A stretch of 33,138 bases of DNA, from the NCBI RefSeq assembly GCF_000517265.1, contig NZ_AYSJ01000014.1, forward strand, positions 389,594 to 422,731. The letters run 5' to 3'. Source of the DNA: Photorhabdus khanii NC19. GTDB lineage: Bacteria > Pseudomonadota > Gammaproteobacteria > Enterobacterales > Enterobacteriaceae. Every line of letters starts with the position of its first letter. Positions within the stretch are counted from its first letter, which is position 1. The notes under the pieces are model-generated. The model searched no databases, was not told where the DNA came from, and was given only the letters and a program-made list of their open reading frames with translations. This document shows, piece after piece, positions 10,130 through 18,931 of this stretch. Both the position numbers and the translations under genes were made by a program.

Positions 10130-10487
10130 TATTTTTGTTTTCCCTTGCTATCCTTACCTTAAATTGGTCGCTATTATTGAAAAATATCAAACGCTTCGAA
10201 GACTGGTGTTAGAAAAAGCAATAAGTAAACAACGCGCTTGGTGCAAAAACGCGCTGGACGCCACGTTTTATAACGATATTTACAATAAATGTTATTCAGA
10301 CCGAGAGTACAGAAACAATCAGGAAAAGGCGAGTATTTAATGGCATAATTTACAAAAAATTAGATTTCTTAGTACGAGAGATTAGCAATGTTGCTAATTT
10401 ATGTTATTTATGTGGATCTTATGAGCAATCAGGAAGGTTAAATACCTCCCCAATATTCATCAGTAAAAAGGGTGTGCAAGAAGGGTT
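10130..10487. other. Spacer upstream of mepS
   Basis: About 360 bp between the end of the lpxT pseudogene and mepS. It should carry the mepS promoter, but I cannot single one out. It contains a short perfect inverted repeat (ATTAGCAA, 10381-10388, with TTGCTAAT, 10391-10398) without a clear T-tail. A plus-strand open frame overlaps the mepS start; it has no ribosome site and looks like chance. Confidence 0.4.
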
Positions 10488-11198
10488 TTATACTGGGTAA
10501 CCAATTTGCGGTAGATTCTTATCCAACCAGTTAATCATTATGTCACTTAATGGTGTTAGTAATAACCAACTTGCTCCAATGAGAACCAGAGATAAAGAAC
10601 CGACTGCAATATCAGTAAACCAGTGTGTTCCCGCCATAATGCGGGGTAACGCAAATATGACCATAATCAGTAATGCAATGGAGAATGCTTTAACTGAGAT
10701 ATAGCGAAGTATGAAGCAACTGAAAGTGAGTAGCATTAATCCATGATCGCCTGGAAAACTATCGCCGGATGAATCCTTAGTCATCAGATTAGCCATTTCG
10801 CTAATGCGATTGATATTATCAAATGTTAATGTCGGGCTTGGGAATGGACGAATGACAGGGAGCTGATGACCGATTTGGTTAAGTATAATTGTGCTTATCA
10901 GTATGACCAGGCCAATCATGAATAATCTGCGTTTGCCTGCGTAATTCTGCTTACGAAATATGCTTTAATAAAGTAATCCCATACATAAAAGTGAAATTAC
11001 ATCGAAAGCCTTGATATTCACAAATGCTACAAACTCTGTAAATTTTGAACCTGGTATTAATTTCTCATTAAAGAAGTAGAAGATTGAAGAATCGATATTT
11101 AACCAAAAACTGTGGTGCTTTGGTAAATACCAGGAGAGAAATAAAGTAATCCCTAACAGGTTAAGTGTAAATATGGCAAATGGGTGACTGCATGTCAT
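10488..11198 (-). pseudogene. lpxT: lpxT (lipid A 1-diphosphate synthase), interrupted by an in-frame stop
   Basis: Two minus-strand open frames (11198-10965 and 10919-10488) lie in the same frame and together align with E. coli LpxT (YeiU, 237 aa) from end to end (236 codons). The join is a TAA at 10965-10967, codon 78, where E. coli has leucine. One base change from TTA would explain it. The downstream part keeps the PAP2 phosphatase motifs (SFPGDHG and THWFTDI). LpxT moves a phosphate from undecaprenyl diphosphate to lipid A in the inner membrane. The start ATG has AGG upstream. Both halves look otherwise undecayed, so the loss is recent, or it is a sequencing error. A second start inside the downstream half could give an N-truncated protein lacking the first helices. 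Confidence 0.87.
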
Positions 11199-11613
11199 AG
11201 GATACCTATTTGTTAAAAGTAAAATTCAGTAATAATCAAGCTCATAATTATGTAGGTTAATGTAACAAGTGTTAGGTAATAATGTCATGAATCCAGTTCC
11301 TATCATAAGTTAATCTGGTGTTTTTTTTATCTATTTTGTGCTTTTTCCTTCAGATGTTTATTTGATTTGGTAAATATTTATGCTCAATTTTTTCGTTTTT
11401 ATTGAGTGATGGCGGGGATATTTAAAGTTATAAATTTTTAATTTATTAATAATTACTTCTGATAATTTCCATGTTAAAAGATGTAAATATTTTAATCAGT
11501 TTTAAAAGCTAAATACAGTAAAAAAACAACGAAAATAGCCGTTACCAATAGCATGGACTCATAAATTTTTCCGATTTCCAGATTGATTTTACATTTGGAG
11601 GTCTCAGCAAATA
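11199..11613. other. AT-rich spacer upstream of the fimbrial-like gene
   Basis: About 415 bp with no believable gene on either strand. It must hold the lpxT promoter on one side and that of the small secreted protein on the other. Several A/T tracts occur (11320-11345, 11440-11460), but I see no confident promoter or operator. Confidence 0.4.
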
Positions 11614-11637
11614 ATGCTGTCTTATGGCGAGGGCTTT

Positions 11638-11955
11638 ATGTCTATGTTCCGGGTTATGGTGGGTTGTTTTTTCCTGATGATTCCTGGTGTTGTGAGTAGT
11701 GAATCAGAGACACAATCAGGTACAGGGGTTATTCACTTTTCAGGTGCAATTGTTGAATCACCGTGTCGTTTTGATTGGTATGATCACTGGACTGATACCA
11801 CTTGCTGGCGAAAAGGAGATAAAATTACCCAGCGACGAAAACTGGATTTCCAAAATGATGTTTATTTTTATTTACCACACCAAATTGGTGTAACAGAAAT
11901 TAAATGGGTAAAAGGAGAAAAGAAAATTGGAATTGTTACAATTTCCTATAATTGA
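11638..11955 (+). CDS. Small secreted fimbrial-adhesin-like protein of unknown function
   Basis: This is about 105 residues from the ATG at 11638 (GAGGG at 11629-11633). Starts at 11614 (GGAGG at 11598) and 11644 are also possible, and the open frame extends to 11614. A signal peptide is visible: a hydrophobic stretch FRVMVGCFFLMIPGVVSS followed by ESETQ. The mature protein opens with GVIHFSGAIVESPCRF, very like the first beta-strand and first cysteine of type 1 pilins. The second cysteine in TTCW could form the usual disulfide. At about 85 mature residues it is much shorter than a pilin (150-180), and no chaperone, usher or other pilus gene is near. It could be a stand-alone small exported protein or a truncated pilin. 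I do not recognise a named family. Confidence 0.6.
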   Translation: MSMFRVMVGCFFLMIPGVVSSESETQSGTGVIHFSGAIVESPCRFDWYDHWTDTTCWRKGDKITQRRKLDFQNDVYFYLPHQIGVTEIKWVKGEKKIGIVTISYN

Positions 11956-12137
11956 TATTAAGAGAAATCTTAAATATTATCTCTTCAATACTTAACTGAA
12001 GAATATTTGGAATTTTATTTTTCATTTTCTCATCATATTAATGAAAGTCAATGACGAATTTACGCTTGCATTTTATTTGGAAATTCAAATCATGTCTAAA
12101 GTATAAAGGTAAACGGATAGTTAATGAAATAATCGAA

Positions 12138-12168
12138 AATAGGTTGCTCTGTTTTATACAGAGCAACT
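12138..12168 (-). terminator. Terminator of yeiP
   Basis: GTTGCTCTG (12143-12151) and CAGAGCAAC (12159-12167) form a perfect 9-bp stem 20 bases after the yeiP stop, followed on the minus strand by CTATTTT. The tail is moderate. Confidence 0.65.
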
Positions 12169-12186
12169 TAGGATTAGCTAATGTTG

Positions 12187-12759
12187 TTAATCACAACGCC
12201 CCATATAGCGACGTTCTGCAATATGAATACGGATTTTTTCGCCGTTACTGATATATTCAGGTACTTGGACGATCAGCCCGGTACTCATTTTTGCAGGTTT
12301 TGTCCGCGCACTGGCTGAGGCGCCTTTAATTCCGGGGGTAGTTTCTTCAATGACCATATCGACTGTCTGTGGCAGTTCAAGGGCAATAACTTGCCCCTCT
12401 ATGGTCAGAACTTGCATACCCGGCAGACCACCTTCAGGGATAAATAGCAATTCTTCTTCGATTTGTTCTTTTTTAAAATGATAAGGCGTGAAATCTTCAT
12501 CATCCATGAAGACATATTCATCGCCATCAATATAGGAAAAATTAACGCTGCGACGAGTTAGGTTAATTGTATCAATGATATCATCGCCTTTGAAACGTTC
12601 CTCCACTTTTTGCCCGGTGCGGATATCGGTAAAACGCATTTTATATAGTGTACTGGCTCCCCGGGCGCTTGGTGCTTGAATATCAATATCTTTGACCAGC
12701 AGTAACTTACCATTATAACTGACGGCGATACCGCGTTTAATTTCGTTGGCTTTAGCCAT
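12187..12759 (-). CDS. yeiP: Elongation factor P-like protein YeiP (EfpL)
   Basis: The 190-residue product has three EF-P-type domains: a KOW-like N-terminal domain ([10 protein letters not shown] onward), a central OB domain and a C-terminal OB domain ending [12 protein letters not shown]. It is the length of E. coli YeiP. EF-P-like proteins act at the ribosomal E site, and EfpL has been shown to relieve stalling on some proline-containing motifs in E. coli. The open frame extends 14 codons further upstream. The ATG at 12759 is chosen because it gives the family N-terminus and has GGAAGG 6 bases before it. It lies between the small secreted protein and mtr. Confidence 0.95.
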   Translation of the reverse strand: MAKANEIKRGIAVSYNGKLLLVKDIDIQAPSARGASTLYKMRFTDIRTGQKVEERFKGDDIIDTINLTRRSVNFSYIDGDEYVFMDDEDFTPYHFKKEQIEEELLFIPEGGLPGMQVLTIEGQVIALELPQTVDMVIEETTPGIKGASASARTKPAKMSTGLIVQVPEYISNGEKIRIHIAERRYMGRCD

Positions 12760-12837
12760 ATGTAACCTTCCATAAAACTGGGAGAGAATAATCGGCGACA
12801 AAATTACTCGCAGTTAGGGAATTAGGCAAGTGGGGAT

Positions 12838-12872
12838 CAGAAAACCCCAGCGTTTTTTTACGTTGGGGTTTG
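12838..12872 (-). terminator. Terminator of the mtr gene
   Basis: AACCCCAGCG (12843-12852) pairs with CGTTGGGGTT (12861-12870), with wobble pairs near the loop. The minus-strand reading ends in TTTT after the stem. It lies 20 bases after the permease stop and before yeiP. Confidence 0.82.
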
Positions 12873-12892
12873 TAGAAAGAATATCGGGTATA

Positions 12893-14152
12893 TCAGCGAT
12901 ACACGGGCAATAAATCAAAGGAGGCCAGGATATGAGCTACAGCGTTCATCAAGCCAAACAGAATGATAAATCCGATAAGGAATTTCCCGCCTGGCACCCG
13001 ATAACTGGCATCAGGGAAGCGGCGACGGCTTGCCCGCGCCATAAGTGCAGGAACAATAACGGCCCAGATGGTTGCAGCTAATCCGGCAAAGCCAATGGCG
13101 TACAGAAAACCATTGGGAAACAGCAAAGCCAGGGCTGTAGGTGGAATAAATGTCACTAATGCAGATTTTAACCGGCCGGTGTTGTTATCTTTAAAACCAA
13201 AGAAATCAGCTATGTAATCAAACAGCCCTAAAGAGACACCAAGAAATGAACTTGCCAGCGCCATATAAGAGAATGCGTTTAGAAGCTGGGTAACGGTTGT
13301 GTTGTTGGTTGTATTATCCATTTGTTTCAGTAAATCACCGATATTCCCGCCATCAGCAATAATCTGTTTGAATGCTTCACGGGGAATATTCCCCTGAATA
13401 ACATATTGCCATAGGATATAAATAGTCAGTGCGATTAATGTACCAAATAACAGACTGTGAACAACGGCTTTGCTGTCTTTATGATAATATTTCACCAAAC
13501 CTGGGACGTTACCGTGATATCCGAATGAAACCAATAAATAGGGCAGAGCGGCTAAAGCGTAAGGCATATAACTTGCTGCCGTATCCCTTGGTATAGCATT
13601 GCTTTGATTGAACAGGATAACAGATTTAACTTCTGTAAACATGCCACTAACGGACATAAAAAAAGCAATAACCATACCCCCGATCAAAATCGTGCTCAGA
13701 CGATCGACTGCTTTAGTTGATAGCCAGACAATAAAAGCGACGATAAAGGCGAAAATAAAGCCGGTGCTAGCCTGTGATATTGGAATAATATTTTCAAAAT
13801 TATGGGCAATGATTGAGCCGCCGGCTGAAATATAGGCGTAGGTCAGTATGTAGAGAACGAATGCAATTGAGATGCCGTTGATCGCATTCCATCCTTTGCC
13901 AAGTAAATCTTTAGTCATAGTATGGAAGCTCGCACCTGATGGATAATTCAGGTTGGCTTCCAGAATCATTAAGCCGGAAAAATACATACAAGCCCATGTG
14001 TAAACCAGCAGAATAATTGAGCCAGTAAACCAGATACCGGAAGTCACCACGGGAGTGGAGAACATTCCTGCACCAACAGAGGTTCCGGCAATTATCATTG
14101 CTCCACCAAGTATGGAAGGGCGCTTTGAACTCTGAGTTGTCTCAATGGACAT
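12893..14152 (-). CDS. mtr: Tryptophan-specific H+ symporter Mtr (HAAAP family)
   Basis: The 419-residue inner-membrane protein has 11 hydrophobic segments. It is strongly like E. coli Mtr (414 aa): IIAGTSVGAGMFS in helix 1, SGLMILEANLNY, KDLLGKGWN, VLYILTYAYIS, ASFGYHGNVP-like FGYHGNVPGL, and a C-terminus LASFDLLPVYR. It imports tryptophan with protons. TyrP is the close alternative, but the N-terminal and C-terminal blocks fit Mtr better. It is a single-gene unit with its own terminator. A promoter overlapped by a TrpR-like half-palindrome lies upstream, in line with TrpR control of E. coli mtr. Confidence 0.9.
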   Translation of the reverse strand: MSIETTQSSKRPSILGGAMIIAGTSVGAGMFSTPVVTSGIWFTGSIILLVYTWACMYFSGLMILEANLNYPSGASFHTMTKDLLGKGWNAINGISIAFVLYILTYAYISAGGSIIAHNFENIIPISQASTGFIFAFIVAFIVWLSTKAVDRLSTILIGGMVIAFFMSVSGMFTEVKSVILFNQSNAIPRDTAASYMPYALAALPYLLVSFGYHGNVPGLVKYYHKDSKAVVHSLLFGTLIALTIYILWQYVIQGNIPREAFKQIIADGGNIGDLLKQMDNTTNNTTVTQLLNAFSYMALASSFLGVSLGLFDYIADFFGFKDNNTGRLKSALVTFIPPTALALLFPNGFLYAIGFAGLAATIWAVIVPALMARASRRRFPDASYRVPGGKFLIGFIILFGLMNAVAHILASFDLLPVYR

Positions 14153-14182
14153 ATTAACTCCTGCTGAGTATATTGTTTCTTT

Positions 14183-14222
14183 GTACTAGCTTAAAGATAC
14201 ATTTTTGTATATAGAGTGTAAA
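14183..14222 (-). promoter_or_regulatory. Candidate mtr promoter with a TrpR-like operator
   Basis: On the minus strand TTTACA (14217-14222) and TATCTT (14194-14199) are 17 bases apart. The segment 14183-14200, overlapping the -10, starts GTACTAG on the plus strand and ends with TAC. It matches 12 of 18 bases of the palindromic trp operator (one perfect half-site). Position and target gene fit TrpR repression. The second half-site is degenerate, so binding is uncertain. Confidence 0.5.
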
Positions 14223-14268
14223 TAGACGTCATAAAGGATTATTTGAAATTGAACTGATATAAGTTGGT

Positions 14269-14688
14269 TCATTCAGTAAGATAGAAGCTATTCTCTTGCC
14301 ACATTTTTATGGCATTCCGGCTGGCTTCAAAATGAGGTTCAGGGAGATTATCAGGATCGCACCACATAAGTTGTTCGCATTTTTCCGGCTCCATTAATTT
14401 TGGCTCACCACCTGGGTGTTTAGCCAGCAAACAGACTGAAATGGTATGTTTTCCTTCTTTTTGATACGTTTGAAGATTATTACAAACACCATAGACTTTT
14501 GGTGATTGTATCGTCAGACCTGTTTCTTCTTCAATTTCACGGATTGCACATTGTTCAAATGTTTCTCCGGCATCAACATGACCACCAAATATTGACCAGT
14601 ATGGCGCATGTTTACTGCTGCGTTTTCCAAGTAATACCTGACCATATTCATTCACAATAACAACGCCAACACCAACAATTACGGACAT
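14269..14688 (-). CDS. Nudix hydrolase, NUDT15/MTH2-like
   Basis: The 139-residue soluble protein has a complete Nudix box at residues 36-58. It starts GHVDAGE, with R50, E51, E54 and E55 in REIEEETG. The opening GVGVVIVN and the C-terminal EPEKCEQLMW resemble the MTH2/NUDT15 branch, which hydrolyses modified nucleoside triphosphates. The exact substrate cannot be read from sequence. It stands alone between mtr and fruK and is divergent from fruK. In E. coli no Nudix gene sits here, so this is a lineage-specific insertion or a relocated gene. Confidence 0.85.
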   Translation of the reverse strand: MSVIVGVGVVIVNEYGQVLLGKRSSKHAPYWSIFGGHVDAGETFEQCAIREIEEETGLTIQSPKVYGVCNNLQTYQKEGKHTISVCLLAKHPGGEPKLMEPEKCEQLMWCDPDNLPEPHFEASRNAIKMWQENSFYLTE

Positions 14689-14803
14689 TTGATATATTCC
14701 TTCAGATAAGTTTCAGCAAATTAGCATCTCTTTTTGAGAAAAAAATTCAAGACTATTCTTACCCGTAAATCAGTTTAAGACAACGATCAAGAAAGTATGG
14801 AAT

Positions 14804-14836
14804 TTAACTGAAACGATTCAATTTTAATGGTATAAA
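14804..14836 (+). promoter_or_regulatory. Cra (FruR) operator and candidate fruK promoter
   Basis: TGAAACGATTCA (14809-14820) fits the Cra consensus (TGAAWCGNTNMA-like palindrome; 11 of 12 bases symmetric with the classic TGAAACGTTTCA). A TATAAA at 14831-14836 could be the -10, so the operator would cover the -35 area, as expected for repression. It lies 75 bases before fruK, where fruB would begin in E. coli. Confidence 0.65.
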
Positions 14837-14894
14837 TGGAACTGAAAATTCATAGTAATGATGATGATTATCTACTTAGGAGACATCGGGCAAA

Positions 14895-15833
14895 ATGAGC
14901 CGTAGAGTTGCCACTATCACCTTAAACCCAGCTTATGATTTGGTTGGATTGTGCCCGGAAATCGTCAAAGGGGCGATTAATCGTGTGCAAGCAGCCGGAC
15001 TGCATGCTGCTGGGAAAGGCAATAATGTTGCTAAAGTTTTGCGTGATTTAGGCATTGATGTCACTGTCAGTGGTTTTCTGGGTAGGGAAAATCAGGAAGG
15101 ATTTCAGCAATTCTTCAGTGAAAATGGCATGGAAAATCGTTTCCATTTAGTGCCAGGTAGAACACGGATTAATGTTAAATTGACAGAAGAAAGCGGTGAA
15201 GTGACGGATTTCAATTTCTCTGGTTTTTATGTTAGTGAAGCGGAATGGTCGGAATTTGTTAATGATTCGCTTTCATGGCTCGGACAGTTTGATATGGTTG
15301 TTGTCAGTGGTAGCTTACCGGCGGGTGTCTCTGCTGAATCGTTTACCAATTGGATGTCCCATCTGCGTCAGCTTTGCCCTTGTATTATTTTCGACAGCAG
15401 CCGTGAGGCGTTGGTTGCAGGTCTGAAAGCGTCTCCCTGGTTGGTTAAACCGAATCGCTATGAGCTTGAGGTCTGGGCGGGGCGCTTGTTACCTGAACTA
15501 TCCGATGTGATCATGGCTGCACATCAACTCAGGGACCAGGGAATTGCTCATGTCGTTATATCTTTGGGTGAGCAGGGCGCATTATGGGTTAATGCATCTG
15601 GAGCATGGTTGGCAAAACCACCGCATTGTAAAGTTGTCAGCACTGTGGGGGCTGGTGATTCAATGGTCGGTGGTTTGGTTTATGGTTTGCTGATGCGGGA
15701 ATCCAGTGAACACACGTTGCGATTGGCAACGGCTGTGTCGGCGCTTGCCGTTAGTCAGCCTAATGTGGGTATCAGCAATCGCCCTGAATTAGCTGCAATG
15801 ATGGCTAAAATTGAACTGACACCCGTTAAATGA
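14895..15833 (+). CDS. fruK: 1-phosphofructokinase, without fruB or fruA beside it
   Basis: The 312-residue PfkB-family sugar kinase aligns end to end with E. coli FruK (312 aa). It has MSRRVATITLNPAYD at the start, LHAAGKG (37-42), the substrate-site block GRTRINVKL near 89, CPCIIFDSSREAL near 163, and the catalytic GAGDS (252-256, D255 as base). It phosphorylates fructose-1-phosphate to fructose-1,6-bisphosphate. In E. coli it is the middle gene of fruBKA. Here the Nudix gene lies upstream and nfo 9 bases downstream, so neither the DTP (fruB) nor the transporter (fruA) is present. Residue 43 is N (GKGNN) where E. coli has I. A ribosome site AGGAGA lies 11 bases before the ATG. Confidence 0.95.
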   Translation: MSRRVATITLNPAYDLVGLCPEIVKGAINRVQAAGLHAAGKGNNVAKVLRDLGIDVTVSGFLGRENQEGFQQFFSENGMENRFHLVPGRTRINVKLTEESGEVTDFNFSGFYVSEAEWSEFVNDSLSWLGQFDMVVVSGSLPAGVSAESFTNWMSHLRQLCPCIIFDSSREALVAGLKASPWLVKPNRYELEVWAGRLLPELSDVIMAAHQLRDQGIAHVVISLGEQGALWVNASGAWLAKPPHCKVVSTVGAGDSMVGGLVYGLLMRESSEHTLRLATAVSALAVSQPNVGISNRPELAAMMAKIELTPVK

Positions 15834-15842
15834 AAAGGACCA

Positions 15843-16685
15843 TTAATTTTGTTGTGATTTCAGCCAGGCGATTTCTTGTGGCCAAATATCTGGATTAATT
15901 GTTTCAAGGATTAGCGGAATTCCATTAAAACGAGCGTCTTGCATAATATAACTGAACGGTGTTTTGCCAATATTCCCTTCCCCAAGGCTATGATGTCGGT
16001 CAACACGGCTGGCAAATTCACTTTTTGCATCATTTAAATGCATTCCGCACAGATATTGAAAGCCAACAATTTTTTCAAACTCCTGAAAAGTTTGCTGACA
16101 AACGTCATCGGTACGCAAATCATAACCAGCGGCAAAGGCGTGACAAGTATCAATACAGACGCCAACTCTGCTTTTATCTTCAACTCCGTCAATAATTGCT
16201 GCCAGATGTTCAAATTTGAACCCCAGATTTGTACCCTGACCTGCCGTATTTTCGATAACAGCGGTGACTCCCTGTGTTTTATTGAGAGCGATGTTGATAG
16301 ATTCTGCAATTCGTGCCAGGCATTTATCCACATCTATCTTATTGAGATGGCTGCCAGGATGGAAATTCAATAAATCGACACCCAGTTGTTCACAACGTTG
16401 CATTTCATCAACAAAAGCCAGCCTGGATTTTTCCAGTGCTTCAGTATCTGGGTGACCAAGATTAATCAGATAACTGTCATGAGGGAGAATTTGCCGGCTA
16501 CCGTATCCATAGCGCTCACAATTTTCTTTAAATTTATCGATAATGTCAGTGGCTAAAGGTGGTGCATTCCACTGGCGCTGGTTTTTTGTGAACAGGGCAA
16601 AAGCAGTCGCTTTTAGTTCGTGAGCCCGGATAACTGCCTGATCGACGCCGCCGGCAGCGCTGACATGTGCTCCAATAAATTTCAT
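15843..16685 (-). CDS. nfo: Endonuclease IV (AP endonuclease)
   Basis: The 280-residue product is an AP-endonuclease family 2 TIM barrel. It shows [13 protein letters not shown] at the start, FTKNQRQW (about 34-41), ENTAGQG near 146, the metal-site block [11 protein letters not shown] near 179, and HLNDAK and HHSLGEG further on. It cuts 5' to abasic sites and processes 3' ends in base excision repair using three metal ions. Two ATGs stand in tandem (16688 and 16685). The second gives the family N-terminus and better spacing to GGAAGGAG. It converges on fruK, with 9 bases between the stop codons and no terminator between them. Confidence 0.95.
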   Translation of the reverse strand: MKFIGAHVSAAGGVDQAVIRAHELKATAFALFTKNQRQWNAPPLATDIIDKFKENCERYGYGSRQILPHDSYLINLGHPDTEALEKSRLAFVDEMQRCEQLGVDLLNFHPGSHLNKIDVDKCLARIAESINIALNKTQGVTAVIENTAGQGTNLGFKFEHLAAIIDGVEDKSRVGVCIDTCHAFAAGYDLRTDDVCQQTFQEFEKIVGFQYLCGMHLNDAKSEFASRVDRHHSLGEGNIGKTPFSYIMQDARFNGIPLILETINPDIWPQEIAWLKSQQN

Positions 16686-16795
16686 CATTCTTCTCCTTCC
16701 TATTTACACCATTTTGACATTGTTCAATCGCTTATTGAACCTTAAGAACGGAGAAGGTCATAGATTGTTGAAGCTCTTCAATGCATATGTTCCGA

Positions 16796-17878
16796 TCAAC
16801 CAAACCAATATTGAACGCCCAGATTTATCAAGAATCCACCAACCATCAGCCATACAAACAAAATCAGAGCCAGTAAAATGGGTTTAAATCCAGCCTGACG
16901 GATGGCACTCACATGCGTGGTTAAACCTAGTGCAACCATTGCCATGGCAAGCATAATAGTATCAATCTGAATCAAATAACTCACTGTTTTTGCAGGTAAT
17001 AAATCGAACGAGTTAAAACCTGCTATTGCAATAAAAATTACCGCAAACCAGGGAATGGTAATCGGCGTTCTCGCTTGGTTTTTCTCTCCGTTTTTTGCGC
17101 CAGTCCGGCTGATGTAACTGGATAAAAATAACAAGAATGGCGCCAGCATCATAACTCTAATCATCTTGCTGATAACTGCCGCGTTTTCAGCTTGATCATC
17201 AATAGCATGACCGACAGCAACAACCTGAGCAACTTCATGAATGGTGGAGCCTGTAAAGATACCGAAAGCTTCTTGAGTCAATGGGATCCACTGATAATGC
17301 TCATTGAGCTGATAGAACCATGGATAAATGAAAATAGCGATAGTACCGAAGATGACAACTGTTGACACTGCAACAGCAACTTTGCTGGCGGGGGCATTCA
17401 CTACCGGTTCTGTTGCCATAATGGCCGCTGCACCGCAGATACTGCTGCCGGCACCAATCAGCATTGAGGTTTGCTGATCTAATCCAAAGAGTGATTTGCC
17501 CAGCCAGATTGCAATAAAGAACGTTGAAGACAACATAATAGCGTCAATCAAAAGACCGGTAGTGCCTACATCGGCAATTTGCTGAAATGTCAGACGGAAG
17601 CCATAAAGAATAATCCCTGCTCGCAGAAGATAATGTTTTGAGAAATGGATACCCTTATCACAATGAGATTTGAGTAAAGGATAGACGGTATTACCGGCAA
17701 CGATTCCTGCAAGGATCGCCAGTGTCAGTGCACCCAGTCCCATATTAACAAACCACGGGATATTTCCGGCGTATATTGAAATTGCAGTTAGTATTGCCGC
17801 CAGTATGAGTCCAGGTATTAAGTTCATACCGGGAATTGACGGTTGTTGACTGAGTTTTTCTTCATGAATGTCAGACAT
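16796..17878 (-). CDS. yeiH: YeiH family (UPF0324) inner-membrane protein, putative sulfate/sulfite exporter
   Basis: The 360-residue protein has about ten membrane helices and matches E. coli YeiH (349 aa). Conserved blocks are NTVYPLLKS, GIILYGFRLTFQQIADVG, LIGAGSSICGAAA near 142-154, EVAQVVAVGHA near 214, and VALGLTTHVSAIRQAGF near the C-terminus. The family is annotated as putative sulfate exporters from domain similarity, and transport has little direct proof. It is divergent from the LysR regulator yeiE, which probably controls it. nfo follows on the same strand, as in E. coli. Confidence 0.9.
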   Translation of the reverse strand: MSDIHEEKLSQQPSIPGMNLIPGLILAAILTAISIYAGNIPWFVNMGLGALTLAILAGIVAGNTVYPLLKSHCDKGIHFSKHYLLRAGIILYGFRLTFQQIADVGTTGLLIDAIMLSSTFFIAIWLGKSLFGLDQQTSMLIGAGSSICGAAAIMATEPVVNAPASKVAVAVSTVVIFGTIAIFIYPWFYQLNEHYQWIPLTQEAFGIFTGSTIHEVAQVVAVGHAIDDQAENAAVISKMIRVMMLAPFLLFLSSYISRTGAKNGEKNQARTPITIPWFAVIFIAIAGFNSFDLLPAKTVSYLIQIDTIMLAMAMVALGLTTHVSAIRQAGFKPILLALILFVWLMVGGFLINLGVQYWFG

Positions 17879-17892
17879 AGATATTTCTCACT

Positions 17893-17949
17893 TTGCTTAT
17901 ATGTTTTAAACATAAGCATATAGCAAATCAATTTATCATTAAAATTGAT
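17893..17949. promoter_or_regulatory. Two inverted repeats in the yeiH-yeiE divergent region (likely YeiE sites)
   Basis: Repeat 1 is TTGC-T-TATATG (17893-17903) with CATATA-GCAA (17917-17926), 10 bp with one bulged base. Repeat 2 is ATCAATTT (17927-17934) with AAATTGAT (17942-17949), 8 bp with a 7-base centre. They are back to back, in the position where LysR regulators bind to control a divergent partner and themselves. The TTGCN-type ends suit a LysR T-N11-A site, but identity is inferred from position. Confidence 0.5.
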
Positions 17950-18067
17950 AATATTTTTATGTATAATCGTAAAAAGTGGTAATAAAAAGAGGGTTTTTGT
18001 TAAGTTGTTTATTACTGTATAAAATTAAAACAACCTATTTCGATGACACCATATTTTGCGGGGCAAT

Positions 18068-18931
18068 ATGCATATCACATTGAGGCAATTGGAAGTTTTC
18101 ACGGAGGTATTGAAAAGCGGTTCAACGACACAAGCCTCCCAGCAGTTAGCGCTATCTCAATCCGCAGTGAGTGCTTCATTAACGGATTTGGAAAGCCAGC
18201 TTGGCGTACAGCTCTTTGACCGAGTAGGAAAACGGTTGGTGACTAATGAGCATGGTCGTTTACTTTACCCCAAGGCTTTGGCATTGCTGGAGCAGGTGGG
18301 GGAAATTCAGCTGTTATTCAAACAGGAATTGGGGGCATTACGTATTGCTGCCAGCAGTACCATTGGTAATTATATGTTGCCGGAAATGTTGGCAAATTAT
18401 CGCCAGGATTTTCCGGATACACCTCTGGAGTTAAACATCAGTAATACACAGGATGTTATCAATTCTATACTCGAATTCCGCGTTGACCTTGGTTTGATAG
18501 AAGGTGCTTGCCATAGTCCTGAATTGATAACTCAGCTCTGGATGGAGGATGAACTGGTTATTTTTTCTTCTCCTAAAAACCCATTAGCTCAACAGAATCT
18601 GAAACTGGATGATTTAGCCAAAGCATCATGGATATTAAGGGAAAGGGGGTCGGGGACAAGAGAGGTGTTGGATCATCTGTTGTTTGCCCGCTTACCTGGG
18701 TTCAAGATTTTGATGGAGTTGGGAAATTCCGAAGCGATAAAACATGCAGTCAAATTTGGTATGGGGATTAGTTGTTTATCCAGACGGGTCGTTGCAGAGC
18801 AATTGGAAAATCGTACTTTGCTGGAGTTAAAAGTGCCGGAGTTGAAACTTTTCAGAATGTTGTACCTGATTCATCATCGGCAGAAGCACATGTCCAATGC
18901 ACTGCAAAAACTGCTCAGTTATTGCCGGTGA
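18068..18931 (+). CDS. yeiE: LysR-family transcriptional regulator YeiE
   Basis: The 287-residue product has an N-terminal winged helix-turn-helix ([23 protein letters not shown] onward, recognition helix [13 protein letters not shown] at about 34-46) and a C-terminal effector-binding domain (about 90-285, e.g. [10 protein letters not shown] and [10 protein letters not shown]). It is very close to E. coli YeiE. The open frame could start at a TTG at 18056. The ATG at 18068 is preferred because it matches the family N-terminus and follows GGGG. It is divergent from yeiH, with paired inverted repeats between them, and upstream of lysP. YeiE has been reported to respond to sulfite in related bacteria. 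The effector is not shown by this sequence. Confidence 0.92.
   Translation: MHITLRQLEVFTEVLKSGSTTQASQQLALSQSAVSASLTDLESQLGVQLFDRVGKRLVTNEHGRLLYPKALALLEQVGEIQLLFKQELGALRIAASSTIGNYMLPEMLANYRQDFPDTPLELNISNTQDVINSILEFRVDLGLIEGACHSPELITQLWMEDELVIFSSPKNPLAQQNLKLDDLAKASWILRERGSGTREVLDHLLFARLPGFKILMELGNSEAIKHAVKFGMGISCLSRRVVAEQLENRTLLELKVPELKLFRMLYLIHHRQKHMSNALQKLLSYCR

Noticed and set aside
10122..10340. 72-codon plus-strand open frame upstream of mepS
   Set aside because: Overlaps the mepS start antisense, no ribosome site, no recognisable product.
12051..12251. 66-codon plus-strand open frame
   Set aside because: Runs through the yeiP terminator and into yeiP antisense; no ribosome site.
14217..14235. 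TYR-box-like half-site (TGTAAA) near mtr
   Set aside because: The second half matches only two of six bases, and the half-site is more simply the -35 element.
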